Below are positions 17,143 through 25,524 of a stretch of DNA of 64,000 bases, piece by piece. This DNA is from Aeromicrobium wangtongii (GTDB lineage: Bacteria; Actinomycetota; Actinomycetes; Propionibacteriales; Nocardioidaceae), in the NCBI RefSeq assembly GCF_024584515.1, contig NZ_CP102173.1, forward strand, positions 2,728,001 through 2,792,000. The letters run 5' to 3'. The position numbers and the translations under genes were made by a program. Numbering within the stretch: position 1 is the stretch's first letter; every line of letters starts with the position of its first letter. The notes beneath the pieces were generated by a model, which saw only the letters and a list, made by a program, of their open reading frames with translations, was not told the DNA's origin and searched no databases.

Positions 17143-18543
17143 TCAGGCGCGCCGGATGGCGCGGCCGATGTGAAGGTACTGCGCGTTGCCGTGGCCGTCG
17201 TCGCCGAGGAACCAGTGGGGCATGTGCATGCCGTGCTCGCCCTGTACCGGGATCAGCGCATCGTCCCGGAAGAAGACGAGCTCCTGACGCGGCTGGTCCT
17301 CCATGTCGGCGAACATGCCCTTGAGGACCGTGTCGATCCACACCCGGCCGTCATCGTCCTGCGACACGATCAGGTCCATCACGTCGGCGGAGTAGGTGCC
17401 GACGTACCGACCGGCATCGATGCGCTCCGGCTCGGCCGGCGGCGTGGGCAGCTCGGGCAGCGCGGTGTCGGACAGCTCCTCGACGATGTGCCCGACGATC
17501 TCGTGGTACAGCGAGATGACATCGCCGCCGTTGACGAGCAGGGCGACCGCCAGCCCGGCCTCGGGCACCAGGCGCAGGAAACCGTTCTGGCCGATCGTGC
17601 TGCCGTCGTGACCGATGATGTCGCCCTCGGCGACGTCGAACCGCTCGAAGCCCAGGCCCCAGGACGAGCCCATGATGCCGGTGTACGGCACCTCGACCGC
17701 GTGGGCCTGCATCGCCGCAGGCGTCCCCGGTGCGAGCACCTGGGTTCCGTCGGGGGCCGCGCCGTCCTCCATGTGCATGCGGGCGAAGGCGATCAGGTCA
17801 CGCGGACGCATCGCCAGCATCGACCCCGCCGGGGCGTTCGAGCGGGCCATCGCCCAGATCGGGGCGGGCACGTAGCCGGAGTCCGGCCCGGTCTGGATGT
17901 GTCCGACCGCGGCGCGGAACAGGATCGCCTCGTAGGGGCCGGTGGCCGTGTGGGTCAGGCCGAGCGGTGCGATGACGTGCTCGCGCAGGGCCACGTCATA
18001 GGGCTTGTCGCGCAGCACCTCCACCAGGCGCCCCAGCACGCAGTACCCGGCGTTGTTGTACGAGAACTGCTCGCCGGGCTCGAACAGCTGCGGGACGTCG
18101 GCCAGCAGCGCCACGTACTTCTCGAGGCAGTCGTCGCCGGTACCGGTGTCGGTGAAGATGTCGCCCTCGAAGCCGGCGGTGTGGTTGAGCAGGTGTCGCG
18201 TGGTGATGATCGCGGCCGCGGACTCGTCGGCGATCCGGAACTCCGGCAGATACGTGCGCAGTGGCTCGTCCAGGTCGACGGCCCCCTCGTCGACCAGCTG
18301 CATCACGAGGGTGCTCGTCCAGAGCTTCGTGATGGAGCCGATCTGGAAGACCGAGTCGGGGGTGGCCGCCACGTCGGTGGCCTTGCTGAGGACGCCCGCC
18401 GCGCCGTCGACGACTGCCCCGTCGTGCAGCACCGCCCAGGCGGCGGCGGGGACGTCGTGCTTCTCGAGGAGCGCCGGGAGCTGCTCGTCGAGCCAGGTCT
18501 TCGTGTCGTTGAGGGTGGTCACGCCCTCGACGGTAGAAGTCAT
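17143..18543 (-). CDS. Serine hydrolase, beta-lactamase class C / D-aminopeptidase-like
   Basis: A 466-residue penicillin-binding-protein-like hydrolase. Ser70-x-x-Lys73 lies in QIGSITKLW, Tyr-x-Asn in FSYNNAGY, and HDGSTIGQNGF replaces KTG. It is a clear paralogue of the C-terminal domain of the 1099-residue fusion downstream: both contain DSVFQIGSITK, VMQLVDEG and FTDTGxGDDCLEKYVALL. A C-terminal lipocalin-like domain is likely (ERIDAGRYVGTYSADVMD onward). No signal peptide is seen. Probable role is hydrolysis of D-amino acid peptides or amides. Start is uncertain: ATG 18543 preferred, GTG 18522 or an ATG at 18573 possible. First gene of the operon. Confidence 0.83.
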   Translation of the reverse strand: MTSTVEGVTTLNDTKTWLDEQLPALLEKHDVPAAAWAVLHDGAVVDGAAGVLSKATDVAATPDSVFQIGSITKLWTSTLVMQLVDEGAVDLDEPLRTYLPEFRIADESAAAIITTRHLLNHTAGFEGDIFTDTGTGDDCLEKYVALLADVPQLFEPGEQFSYNNAGYCVLGRLVEVLRDKPYDVALREHVIAPLGLTHTATGPYEAILFRAAVGHIQTGPDSGYVPAPIWAMARSNAPAGSMLAMRPRDLIAFARMHMEDGAAPDGTQVLAPGTPAAMQAHAVEVPYTGIMGSSWGLGFERFDVAEGDIIGHDGSTIGQNGFLRLVPEAGLAVALLVNGGDVISLYHEIVGHIVEELSDTALPELPTPPAEPERIDAGRYVGTYSADVMDLIVSQDDDGRVWIDTVLKGMFADMEDQPRQELVFFRDDALIPVQGEHGMHMPHWFLGDDGHGNAQYLHIGRAIRRA

Positions 18544-18651
18544 CCCCCGTGCTGTGTTCGTCCGCACCGACAAGCCGGGCCGGGCCGAGTCGTCGGTTGC
18601 GACAGGACGACCCGTCCCGCGTCCCGATCCACCGCGTGGCCGCGGGAGGGC

Positions 18652-18757
18652 GGTGGCTCAGCCACGTGTCGTGGACAGCGCCGGTGGCTCACCCACCCGT
18701 CGATGCCCACGACAGGTGGCTCACGCACCGACGCAGCGCGGACGGGTGGCTCAGGCA
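18652..18757. repeat. Four phased copies of GGTGGCTCA-NN-CAC between divergent operons
   Basis: GGTGGCTCA occurs at 18652, 18683, 18715 and 18745, intervals of 31, 32 and 30 bp (about three helical turns), each followed two bases later by CAC. The intervening sequence is not conserved. The array lies in the 268-nt gap between the peptide/D-amino acid operon (minus) and the sensor kinase gene (plus), about 110 nt upstream of the former. Same-face spacing suggests a cooperative protein-binding array. The rest of the gap shows no gene. Confidence 0.6.
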
Positions 18758-18799
18758 CCGCCCCACGCGTCGGGCGGCTGTCCACAGCGACGTGACCGG

Positions 18800-18812
18800 T
18801 ACCTTGTGGGCA
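18800..18812 (+). promoter_or_regulatory. Candidate leaderless promoter of the sensor kinase gene
   Basis: TACCTT at 18800-18805 lies at -12 to -7 relative to the ATG at 18812, with no ribosome binding site between. This is the geometry expected for a leaderless actinobacterial transcript. No clear -35 element is visible. Confidence 0.38.
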
Positions 18813-20059
18813 TGACAGCCGACCGCGCACGCCGGGCCGCGCCTGCGTGGCTCGACGGCGTGGGACTCGCGCTGCGTCAGCTGGTCGGCGGGCTCGGTAC
18901 GGCAGCCCTCGCGTTCCTGGTGCTGATCTGGGTCGTGCTCGTGCTGGCCGCCTGCCTGTTCGGCATCGGCCTGGTGCTGGTGCCCGAGACCGTGCGCGCA
19001 GTCGGCGCGGTGGCCGCCCGCGAGCGGGCCCGGCTCGGCCGGTGGGGCCGTCCCGTCCCCGAGGCGCCACCGCTGCCGGAACGCCCGACGCTCGGCTGGG
19101 CCGTGCGCGACGCGACGGTGCGGCGCGAGGTGCGCTGGCTGGCGATCCACGGCACGTGGGGGCTGCTGCTCGGCCTGGTCGGCCTCGCCCTGCCCTGGTC
19201 CGCGATCAGGGACGTCACGCTACCCCTGTGGTGGTGGCTGGCTCCCAGCGGCGAGGTCAGCGCCGCCCTGTGGTTCTGGCTGGTCCACTCCTGGTCCGAT
19301 GCGCTGTGGGTGTGCCTGTCGGCGTTCGGCTGGGCGCTCCTGACCATCCTGCTCGCCCCGGGGCTGGCCCGTCTCCAGTCCCGTCCGGGTCGTGCCCTGC
19401 TGACTCCCCCTCCCGGCGTCGACCTGTCCCTGCGGATCGCGACCCTGACCGCGACCCGCGCCGCGGCCCTGGACGCCCACGCGACCGAGCTGCGCCGCAT
19501 CGAGCGATCGCTGCACGACAGCACGCAGAACCCGCTGGTCGCCGCCAACGTCCTGATCGGCGCCGCCCGGCGCAAGCTGGCCACCGATGCCGGTGCCGCC
19601 GACGAGCTGCTGGAGCTGGCGCAGACCTCGGTCGAACGGGCACTCGGCGAGCTGCGGGCGACCGTCCGCAGCATCCTGCCCCCGGTGCTGGCCGACCGCG
19701 GCCTGGCCGGGGCGATCGCCGGCCTCGCCTCGACCTCCGGCGTGCCGGTCGAGGTGGACGTCACGGCCGACCGGTGTGCGGCGTCAGTCGAGGCCAGCGC
19801 GTACTTCATGGTCTCCGAGGCGCTCACCAACATCTCGCGGCACAGCCACGCCGCCCGGGCCCGGGTCACGGTGCGCCGGCACGAGGGCGACCTGGAGGTC
19901 GTGGTGACCGATGACGGGGACGGCGGGGCGAACGAGGACGCGGGCTCGGGACTGGCCGGCATCCGCCGCCGGATCGAGGCGCACGACGGATGGTTCGAGG
20001 TGTCCAGCCCTCCGGGCGGCCCGACCGTCATGACCGGGAGGATGCCATGCGGATCGTGA
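18812..20059 (+). CDS. Two-component sensor histidine kinase (NarX/DesK type)
   Basis: A 415-residue membrane kinase. Membrane segments lie at about 24-58, 110-130 and 150-190, in an arrangement common in actinobacterial sensors with little extracellular sequence. The HisKA_3 dimerisation motif RRIERSLHDSTQNPLV places the phospho-accepting His at 235. The ATPase domain follows, with SEALTNISRHSHA (N box), VTDDGDGG and GSGLAGIRRRIEAHDG (G boxes). It overlaps the response regulator gene by 13 nt. Together with the downstream exporter it probably senses a membrane-active compound or envelope stress, by analogy with similar loci. Confidence 0.87.
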   Translation: MTADRARRAAPAWLDGVGLALRQLVGGLGTAALAFLVLIWVVLVLAACLFGIGLVLVPETVRAVGAVAARERARLGRWGRPVPEAPPLPERPTLGWAVRDATVRREVRWLAIHGTWGLLLGLVGLALPWSAIRDVTLPLWWWLAPSGEVSAALWFWLVHSWSDALWVCLSAFGWALLTILLAPGLARLQSRPGRALLTPPPGVDLSLRIATLTATRAAALDAHATELRRIERSLHDSTQNPLVAANVLIGAARRKLATDAGAADELLELAQTSVERALGELRATVRSILPPVLADRGLAGAIAGLASTSGVPVEVDVTADRCAASVEASAYFMVSEALTNISRHSHAARARVTVRRHEGDLEVVVTDDGDGGANEDAGSGLAGIRRRIEAHDGWFEVSSPPGGPTVMTGRMPCGS

Positions 20060-20697
20060 TCGCCGAGGACGACGCCCTGCTGCGCGAGGGCCTCGCCCTG
20101 CTGCTGCGGGCCGAGTCGCTGGACGTCGTCGCCACCGCGTCGAATCCTGCCGATCTGCTGGCCGCGATCGACGAGCACCACCCCGACGTCGCGGTCATCG
20201 ACGTGCGGATGCCGCCCACCCACACCGACGAGGGCATCGTCGCGGCGGTCGAGGCGCGGCGCCGCCAGCCCGGTCTCGCGATCCTGGTGCTGTCGGCGTA
20301 TGTCGAGCAGGCCTTCGCCACCGAGCTGCTGACCCACGGCGTCCAGGGCCTCGGATACCTGCTCAAGGAGCGGGTCGGGCGGGTCGAGGAGTTCCTGGAG
20401 GCACTGCACCGCGTCGCGGCAGGCGGCACGGCGCTCGACCCGGACGTCGTGGCCCAGCTGCTGTCGCGCCACCAGCGAGATCCCCGCCTGGCCCGCCTGA
20501 CCGGGCGCGAGGACGAGGTGCTGGCGCTGATGGCCGAAGGGCTGGGCAACATCGCGATCGCGGCCCGGCTGCACGTGACCGAGGGAGCGATCCACAAGCA
20601 CGTGCGCAACATCTTCGCGAAGCTCGACCTGGCTCCCGACGACGAGGCCGACCGGCGCGTGGCGGCGGTGCTGCGCTACCTCGACGGCGCCGGATGA
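20047..20697 (+). CDS. NarL/LuxR-family response regulator
   Basis: A 216-residue regulator. The receiver domain (1-120) has the acidic pocket AEDD and phosphorylatable Asp52 in AVIDVRMPP. The C-terminal LuxR helix-turn-helix (about 150-205) reads LTGREDEVLALMAEGLGNIA then VTEGAIHKHVRNIFAKLDL. The start at 20047 lies inside the kinase gene, so the pair is translationally coupled and is almost certainly a cognate pair. The likely target is the exporter operon starting 98 nt downstream. Confidence 0.9.
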   Translation: MRIVIAEDDALLREGLALLLRAESLDVVATASNPADLLAAIDEHHPDVAVIDVRMPPTHTDEGIVAAVEARRRQPGLAILVLSAYVEQAFATELLTHGVQGLGYLLKERVGRVEEFLEALHRVAAGGTALDPDVVAQLLSRHQRDPRLARLTGREDEVLALMAEGLGNIAIAARLHVTEGAIHKHVRNIFAKLDLAPDDEADRRVAAVLRYLDGAG

Positions 20698-20794
20698 GCG
20701 CCCGCCCGCGGCGCCGGTGGTAGTGCTGGCTGTACCTCGAAGAGGCCCGTTCGCAGGATCGTGACGGGGCCCCCGGGCTCCTAGCGTTGGAGAC

Positions 20795-21556
20795 ATGTTC
20801 TTCACCTCTGATCCCACCGAGCGTCCGGTCTCCCCGGATGCGCCCGCGATCGCGCTGGACCACGTCAGCCACACGTATGACGGAGGCGTCCTCGCCCTCG
20901 ACGACGTGTCCCTGACCGTCCAGCGCGGGGAGTTCCTCGCCGTCATGGGCCCCTCGGGCTCCGGCAAGTCGACGCTGATGCACAGCGCAGCAGCCCTCGA
21001 GGTCCCCACGTCCGGCACGGTCCGGATCGACGGGCGCGACACCCGCGGCCTGTCCGAGACCAAGCGCACCGAGCTGCGTCGCGACCTGGTCGGCTTCGTG
21101 TTCCAGTCCTACAACCTGGTGCCCTCGCTGTCGGTCTCCGACAACATCACGCTGCCGCTGCGGCTGGCCGGGCGTGCGCCGGATGTGGCCTGGATCGCGT
21201 CGCTGGTCGACCGTGTCGGCCTCAGCGGCCGGCTCGAGCACCGCCCGGCCGAGCTGTCCGGCGGCCAGCAGCAGCGCGCCGCGATCGCCCGGGCCCTGGT
21301 GGCCCGGCCTGCCGTGGTCTTCGCCGACGAGCCCACCGGCGCCCTCGACCTGCGCACCGCGCAGGAGGTCCTGGAGCTGTTCGGCGAGGTCGCCGAGGAC
21401 CTCGGCCAGACCATCGTCATGGTGACCCACGACCCGGCGGTCGCGGCCCGCGCCGGTACCGCCGTCGTCATGGCGGACGGACGCATCGTCCAGACCGTGC
21501 AGCAGCCGACGGCCGCCGACCTGGCCGGCCGACTCGTCGCGATGAGCGGGGTCTGA
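20795..21556 (+). CDS. ABC transporter ATP-binding protein (MacB/LolD type)
   Basis: A 253-residue ATPase. Walker A GPSGSGKST is at 52-60, the Q-loop at GFVFQSYNLVPSLSV, the signature at LSGGQQQRAAIARAL, and Walker B at VVFADEPTGALD. These are hallmarks of the MacB/FtsE-like class used with FtsX-type permeases for export or mechanotransmission. It precedes its permease by 3 nt. TAGCGT at 20782-20787 sits about 8 nt before the ATG and may be the -10 of a near-leaderless promoter; a GGAG at 20789 could instead serve as ribosome site. Confidence 0.9.
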   Translation: MFFTSDPTERPVSPDAPAIALDHVSHTYDGGVLALDDVSLTVQRGEFLAVMGPSGSGKSTLMHSAAALEVPTSGTVRIDGRDTRGLSETKRTELRRDLVGFVFQSYNLVPSLSVSDNITLPLRLAGRAPDVAWIASLVDRVGLSGRLEHRPAELSGGQQQRAAIARALVARPAVVFADEPTGALDLRTAQEVLELFGEVAEDLGQTIVMVTHDPAVAARAGTAVVMADGRIVQTVQQPTAADLAGRLVAMSGV

Positions 21557-21559
21557 GCC

Positions 21560-24088
21560 ATGATCACGATCGCCCTGCGGATGGCCCGCCACCGCATCAC
21601 CTCCCTCATCGCCGTCGCGTGCGCCGTGCTCGGCGGCGCCGCACTCGTCACCGCCACCGGCGTGCTGGCCGAGTCCGGCCTGAGCTCGCACGCCCCCCTC
21701 GGACGTCTTGCCGGCGCCGACATCGTTGTCACCGCCCAGCAGAGCGTGCCCGTCCCCGAGGACCTGGATGCGGCGCTGCCGGAGCGCCGGCGCATCGACA
21801 GCTCGGTGGCCGACGACCTCGCCGGCGTCCCCGGTGTGCGACGGGCCGTGGCCGATGTGTCCTTCCCGGCGTCCCTGCTCGGCCGCGACGACCGCCCCGT
21901 CGACCTCGGCGACCCGGCCGTCGCGGCCCACAACTGGTCGGCGGCCCACCTGCTGGGCGACCGCCGGACCGACGGCCGCGCGCCGACCGGCACCGACGAG
22001 ATCGCGCTGGGCGCCACCGCCGCGGCCAGGGCCGACGCCGCCGTGGGCGACACCGTGCGCGTCGTCGCGGCCGGTCGCCCGCAGCAGGAGTACCGCGTCT
22101 CGGGCGTGCTGCCCGGCGGCGGGGACGAGCTGTACCTCAGTGACTCGGCCGCCGCGACGCTCGTGTCCGACGGGACCGGGCAGGGCTCGCCGCAGGCCGA
22201 CCTCATCGGCCTGCAGGTCGAGAAGGGATCGACCGGTTCGGTGGCCGCCGCGGTCGAGAAGACGCTGCGGGGCACGGACCTGGTCGTGTCCACCGGAGCG
22301 GCCCGCGGCGACACCACCGCCCCCGACGTCACCGCAGCGCGCGGCCTGCTGCTGATCGTCGCCGCCTCGTTCGCGGGGACCGTCGCGATGCTCGTGGCCT
22401 TCGTCCTGGCCGGCGCCGTGACGGTGTCCGTCGCCGGGCGTCGCCGCGAGCTGGCGCTGATCCGGTCGATCGGCGGCACCCCGGCGCAGGTGCGCGGGCT
22501 CGTCGCGAACGAGACGGCCATCGTCGCAGCGCTCTCCGCGCTGCCGGGCATCGCCCTGGGCTATGCCATCACGGGCCAGCTGGCCGATCTGCTGCGCTCG
22601 GTCGGCATCCTGCCCGACAGCCTGCCCCTGACCGTCGGCCCGCTGCCGGGCCTGGCCGCCCTCGTCACGATGGTGGTGGCGGCCTACATCGCCGCCCAGG
22701 CCGCGTCCCGCCGGACCTCGCGGATGACGTCGACCCAGGCGATGGTCGAGTCCGCGACCGAGGCCCGCCGCCCGTCGCGGGTGCGCGGCTGGGTCGGCCT
22801 GGGCCTGCTGGCCGCCTCGTTCGTGATCTCCGTCGGCCCGCTGGTCATGCCGGACGAGAACGGTGCCGCGGCGACCGCGTCCGTCGGCATCCTGGCGGCG
22901 ATCGGCCTGGCCGTCTGCGCACCGATGCTGCTGGGCCGCGTGGTCGAGGCCTTCGCCGGCCGGGTCCGGACGGGCGCCTCGGCGCCGACCTGGCTGGCCG
23001 TCGCCAACCTGCGGGTGTTCAGCCGCCGCTTCTCGGGGGTCATGGCCGCCTCGGCGATGCTGATGATCTTCACCCTGACCTACGCCTTGTCCCAGACCAC
23101 ACTGATCCGCGCGATGGAGGACACCGCGCGCGACGGGACCATGGCGCAGCTGAGCGTCACCGGCGGCGCGCTGGGCGGTGTCCCCAACGACGTGCTTGCC
23201 GACATCCGCGCCGCGGACGGCGTGCAGGCCGCCGCACCCGTGTCGACGACGTCCGTGGCGTGGACCCACCGCACGCTCGGCGATGAGGCGACCGAGCCGG
23301 AGTCGGCGATGATCCTGACGCCGCAGGCGTCCAAGGTCCTCGACCTGGACGTCCAGCACGGCAGCCTCCGGGGACTGACCGGCAACACCGTCGCGGTCGG
23401 TTCCGACGTGGCGTCCTCGCGCGATGCCGAGGTCGGCAAGGTCGTCCGGATGGCCCTGGGCGACGGGACCGACGTCAAGGCACAGGTGGTCGCCGTCTAC
23501 GGTCGCCAGCTCGGCTTCGGCTCGATCGTCCTGTCCCGCGACCTGGCGCTGCAGCACACGACGTCCCGTCTCGACCAGGGCATCCTCGTCCGGGCCGACG
23601 ACATGGACCGGGCCACCCGGTCGCTGGCGGCGCTCACCGCGTCCCACCCCGGCCTCGCCGTGGAGGACGTCGCACACCCGGACGGTCCGTCCGCGACCAC
23701 GCAGAGCCTGGCGCTCAACGCGGCGACGCTCGTGGTCCTGCTGGGCTACCTGACCCTGACGATCGCCAACCGGATCGTCGCGATGACGACCCAGCGGCGT
23801 GGCGAGATCTCCGCGATCCGGTTCGCCGGGGCCACCCGTCGCCAGGTGCTGGCCATGACCCGTCGTGAGGCGTTGATGACGGCCACCGTCGCCAGCGTCG
23901 GCGCGCTGGTGGTCGCCGCGGTGCCGCTGCTGTTCCTCAGCATCGGCTTCCTCGAACGCCCGTGGCCGGCCGGACCGGTCTGGCTGCTGCCCGCGACGGT
24001 TCTGCTGGTCTTCGCGATCATCCTGGGCTCGGTCGAGCTGCCCACCCGCCACCTGCTGCGCTCGTCCCCTACCCAGACCGGACGATGA
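21560..24088 (+). CDS. FtsX-like ABC transporter permease
   Basis: An 842-residue MacB-like permease. A first membrane helix (about 13-35) is followed by an extracellular domain, then an FtsX domain with three helices near 265-380 including RRRELALIRSIGGTPAQV. A second half repeats this plan, with helices at about 405-470 and a C-terminal FtsX domain containing RRGEISAIRFAGATRRQVLAM (about 735-835). This duplicated layout is typical of actinobacterial antimicrobial-peptide or lipid-related exporters. It partners with the ATPase immediately upstream and is presumably controlled by the two-component system before it. Substrate unknown. Confidence 0.88.
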   Translation: MITIALRMARHRITSLIAVACAVLGGAALVTATGVLAESGLSSHAPLGRLAGADIVVTAQQSVPVPEDLDAALPERRRIDSSVADDLAGVPGVRRAVADVSFPASLLGRDDRPVDLGDPAVAAHNWSAAHLLGDRRTDGRAPTGTDEIALGATAAARADAAVGDTVRVVAAGRPQQEYRVSGVLPGGGDELYLSDSAAATLVSDGTGQGSPQADLIGLQVEKGSTGSVAAAVEKTLRGTDLVVSTGAARGDTTAPDVTAARGLLLIVAASFAGTVAMLVAFVLAGAVTVSVAGRRRELALIRSIGGTPAQVRGLVANETAIVAALSALPGIALGYAITGQLADLLRSVGILPDSLPLTVGPLPGLAALVTMVVAAYIAAQAASRRTSRMTSTQAMVESATEARRPSRVRGWVGLGLLAASFVISVGPLVMPDENGAAATASVGILAAIGLAVCAPMLLGRVVEAFAGRVRTGASAPTWLAVANLRVFSRRFSGVMAASAMLMIFTLTYALSQTTLIRAMEDTARDGTMAQLSVTGGALGGVPNDVLADIRAADGVQAAAPVSTTSVAWTHRTLGDEATEPESAMILTPQASKVLDLDVQHGSLRGLTGNTVAVGSDVASSRDAEVGKVVRMALGDGTDVKAQVVAVYGRQLGFGSIVLSRDLALQHTTSRLDQGILVRADDMDRATRSLAALTASHPGLAVEDVAHPDGPSATTQSLALNAATLVVLLGYLTLTIANRIVAMTTQRRGEISAIRFAGATRRQVLAMTRREALMTATVASVGALVVAAVPLLFLSIGFLERPWPAGPVWLLPATVLLVFAIILGSVELPTRHLLRSSPTQTGR

Positions 24089-24100
24089 CCTCGCCCCGAA

Positions 24101-24175
24101 CCGAAATTTGGCGTCTGAGCAACCGTTCCACGACGTGTAACCGTCAAGAACGGTTGCTCAGACGCCAAAATTCGG
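24101..24175. repeat. 28-bp near-perfect inverted repeat, 19-nt spacer
   Basis: The left arm 24101-24128 starts CCGAAATTTGGCGTCTGAGC and the right arm 24148-24175 is its reverse complement with one mismatch (A/T at arm position 6). It follows the permease stop by 12 nt and ends 24 nt before the start of the lactate monooxygenase gene. As RNA it would form a very stable hairpin and could terminate the exporter operon. As DNA its right arm covers about -51 to -24 of the next gene's putative leaderless promoter. It is unusually AT-rich in the arm centres for this genome. Confidence 0.8.
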
Positions 24176-24186
24176 TCGGGTCAGCC

Positions 24187-24199
24187 TAGAGTTGGTCCG
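24187..24199 (+). promoter_or_regulatory. Candidate leaderless promoter of the lactate monooxygenase-like gene
   Basis: TAGAGT at 24187-24192 occupies -12 to -7 relative to the GTG start at 24199. No ribosome binding site is present. The right arm of the large inverted repeat overlaps the -35 region, which suggests possible control by a protein bound there. Confidence 0.4.
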
Positions 24200-25524
24200 T
24201 GCCAGAACAGTCCTCACCGCCAGCCGAGCCCACAGCGACCGAAGGCCGAGGACGAGCCCGGCAGAGCGCGATCTATCGCGACGGGGTGCTGGGACGGCGG
24301 CCATCGGTGCCGACCGACTTCGCGGAGCTCGAGCGCCGGGCGCGCCGCGCCAGCTCCGCCAAGGCCTGGGCCTACGTCGCCGGCGGAGCCGGCGAGGGAC
24401 AGACGATGCGCAACAACCGGGCCGCCTTCGACCGCTGGTCGATCGTGCCCCGGATGGCGCACGGCGAGGCGGTCCGCGACCTGTCGGTCGACCTGCTCGG
24501 CACGCGACTGCCCACCCCGCTGCTGCTGGCGCCGGTCGGCGCCGGCCAGCTCATCGATCCCGACTGCGACCTGCACGTGGCCCGCGCCGCCGAGGCGACC
24601 GGTGTGCCGTACATCTTCACCAACCAGGGCGGGACGCCGATGGAGCAGGCCGCTGCGGCGATGCCCGGCGGCCGGCACTGGATGCAGCTGTATTGGAGCA
24701 CCGACGAAGGGCTCGTCGACAGCCTCATCGGCCGGGCCGAGGCCAGTGGCGCACAGGCGCTGGTCGTCACGCTCGACACGACCCTGCTGGGCTGGCGGCC
24801 CCAGGACCTGAACCTCGGCTCGCTGCCGTTCGCCCAGGGCAAGGGCATCGGCCAGTACACGTCCGACCCGCGTTTCCGCGAGATCGTCGCCGAGCGCATC
24901 GCGGCGGCCAAGAGCTCCGGGGCCGCCTCGGACGTCAAGATCACCTTGGGCGCCATCCGCTCGCTGCTGACGATGACCCGCGAGCACCCGGGATCGTTCT
25001 GGTCCAACCTGCGCTCCCCCGTGCCGCGGGCCTCGGTGGAGACCTTCCTGGACATCTACTCCAACCCGGGGCTGAGCTGGGACCACCTCGAGACGCTGCG
25101 CGGCCGCACCCGCCTGCCGATCGTCCTGAAGGGCATCCTGCACCCCGACGACGCCCGACGCGCCCTCGAGCTGGGTGTCGACGCGATCGTCGTGTCCAAC
25201 CACGGCGGACGCCAGGTGGACCGGTCGATCGCCTCGCTGGACGCGCTGGTCTCGGTGCGGGACGCGATCGGTCCGGAGCCCACGGTGCTGTTCGACAGCG
25301 GCATCCGCACCGGGGCGGATGTCTTCATGGCGCTGGCCCTCGGGGCCGATGCCTGCCTGCTGGGCCGCCCCTACATGTACGGCCTCGCCGTGGCCGGCCA
25401 GCAGGGCGTCGAGGACGTCATCTCCAACATCATCGCCGAGCTGGACCTCACGATGGCGCTGACCGGCGCCACCCACGCCGGCGCGATCCCGGGGGACCTG
25501 GTGGTCGCGAACCCCTCGCGCTAG
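24199..25524 (+). CDS. FMN-dependent alpha-hydroxy acid oxidase, lactate 2-monooxygenase type
   Basis: A 441-residue member of the LldD/glycolate oxidase family. Landmarks: TPLLLAPVGAGQLIDPD (FMN strand), WMQLYWSTDEG, LVVTLDTTLLGWRPQDL, the catalytic His/Arg motif VVSNHGGRQVDRSIASLDAL, and FDSGIRTGADVFMALALGA (phosphate loop). The length, the extended N-terminus and the LGWRPQDL segment are those of lactate 2-monooxygenase, which turns L-lactate into acetate, CO2 and water, rather than of lactate dehydrogenase. Related 2-hydroxy acids are possible substrates. Monocistronic; convergent with the membrane protein gene, overlapping its end by 4 nt. Confidence 0.82.
   Translation: MPEQSSPPAEPTATEGRGRARQSAIYRDGVLGRRPSVPTDFAELERRARRASSAKAWAYVAGGAGEGQTMRNNRAAFDRWSIVPRMAHGEAVRDLSVDLLGTRLPTPLLLAPVGAGQLIDPDCDLHVARAAEATGVPYIFTNQGGTPMEQAAAAMPGGRHWMQLYWSTDEGLVDSLIGRAEASGAQALVVTLDTTLLGWRPQDLNLGSLPFAQGKGIGQYTSDPRFREIVAERIAAAKSSGAASDVKITLGAIRSLLTMTREHPGSFWSNLRSPVPRASVETFLDIYSNPGLSWDHLETLRGRTRLPIVLKGILHPDDARRALELGVDAIVVSNHGGRQVDRSIASLDALVSVRDAIGPEPTVLFDSGIRTGADVFMALALGADACLLGRPYMYGLAVAGQQGVEDVISNIIAELDLTMALTGATHAGAIPGDLVVANPSR

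Noticed and set aside
18652..18757. Possible small CRISPR array
   Set aside because: The repeated unit is only about 9-14 bp, the copies lack repeat-length identity, there are only four, and no cas genes are present.
20363..24052. A 1229-codon minus-strand open frame opposite the response regulator and ABC exporter genes
   Set aside because: Low-complexity Gly/Arg/His/Gln translation with no family match; the opposite strand has complete motifs.
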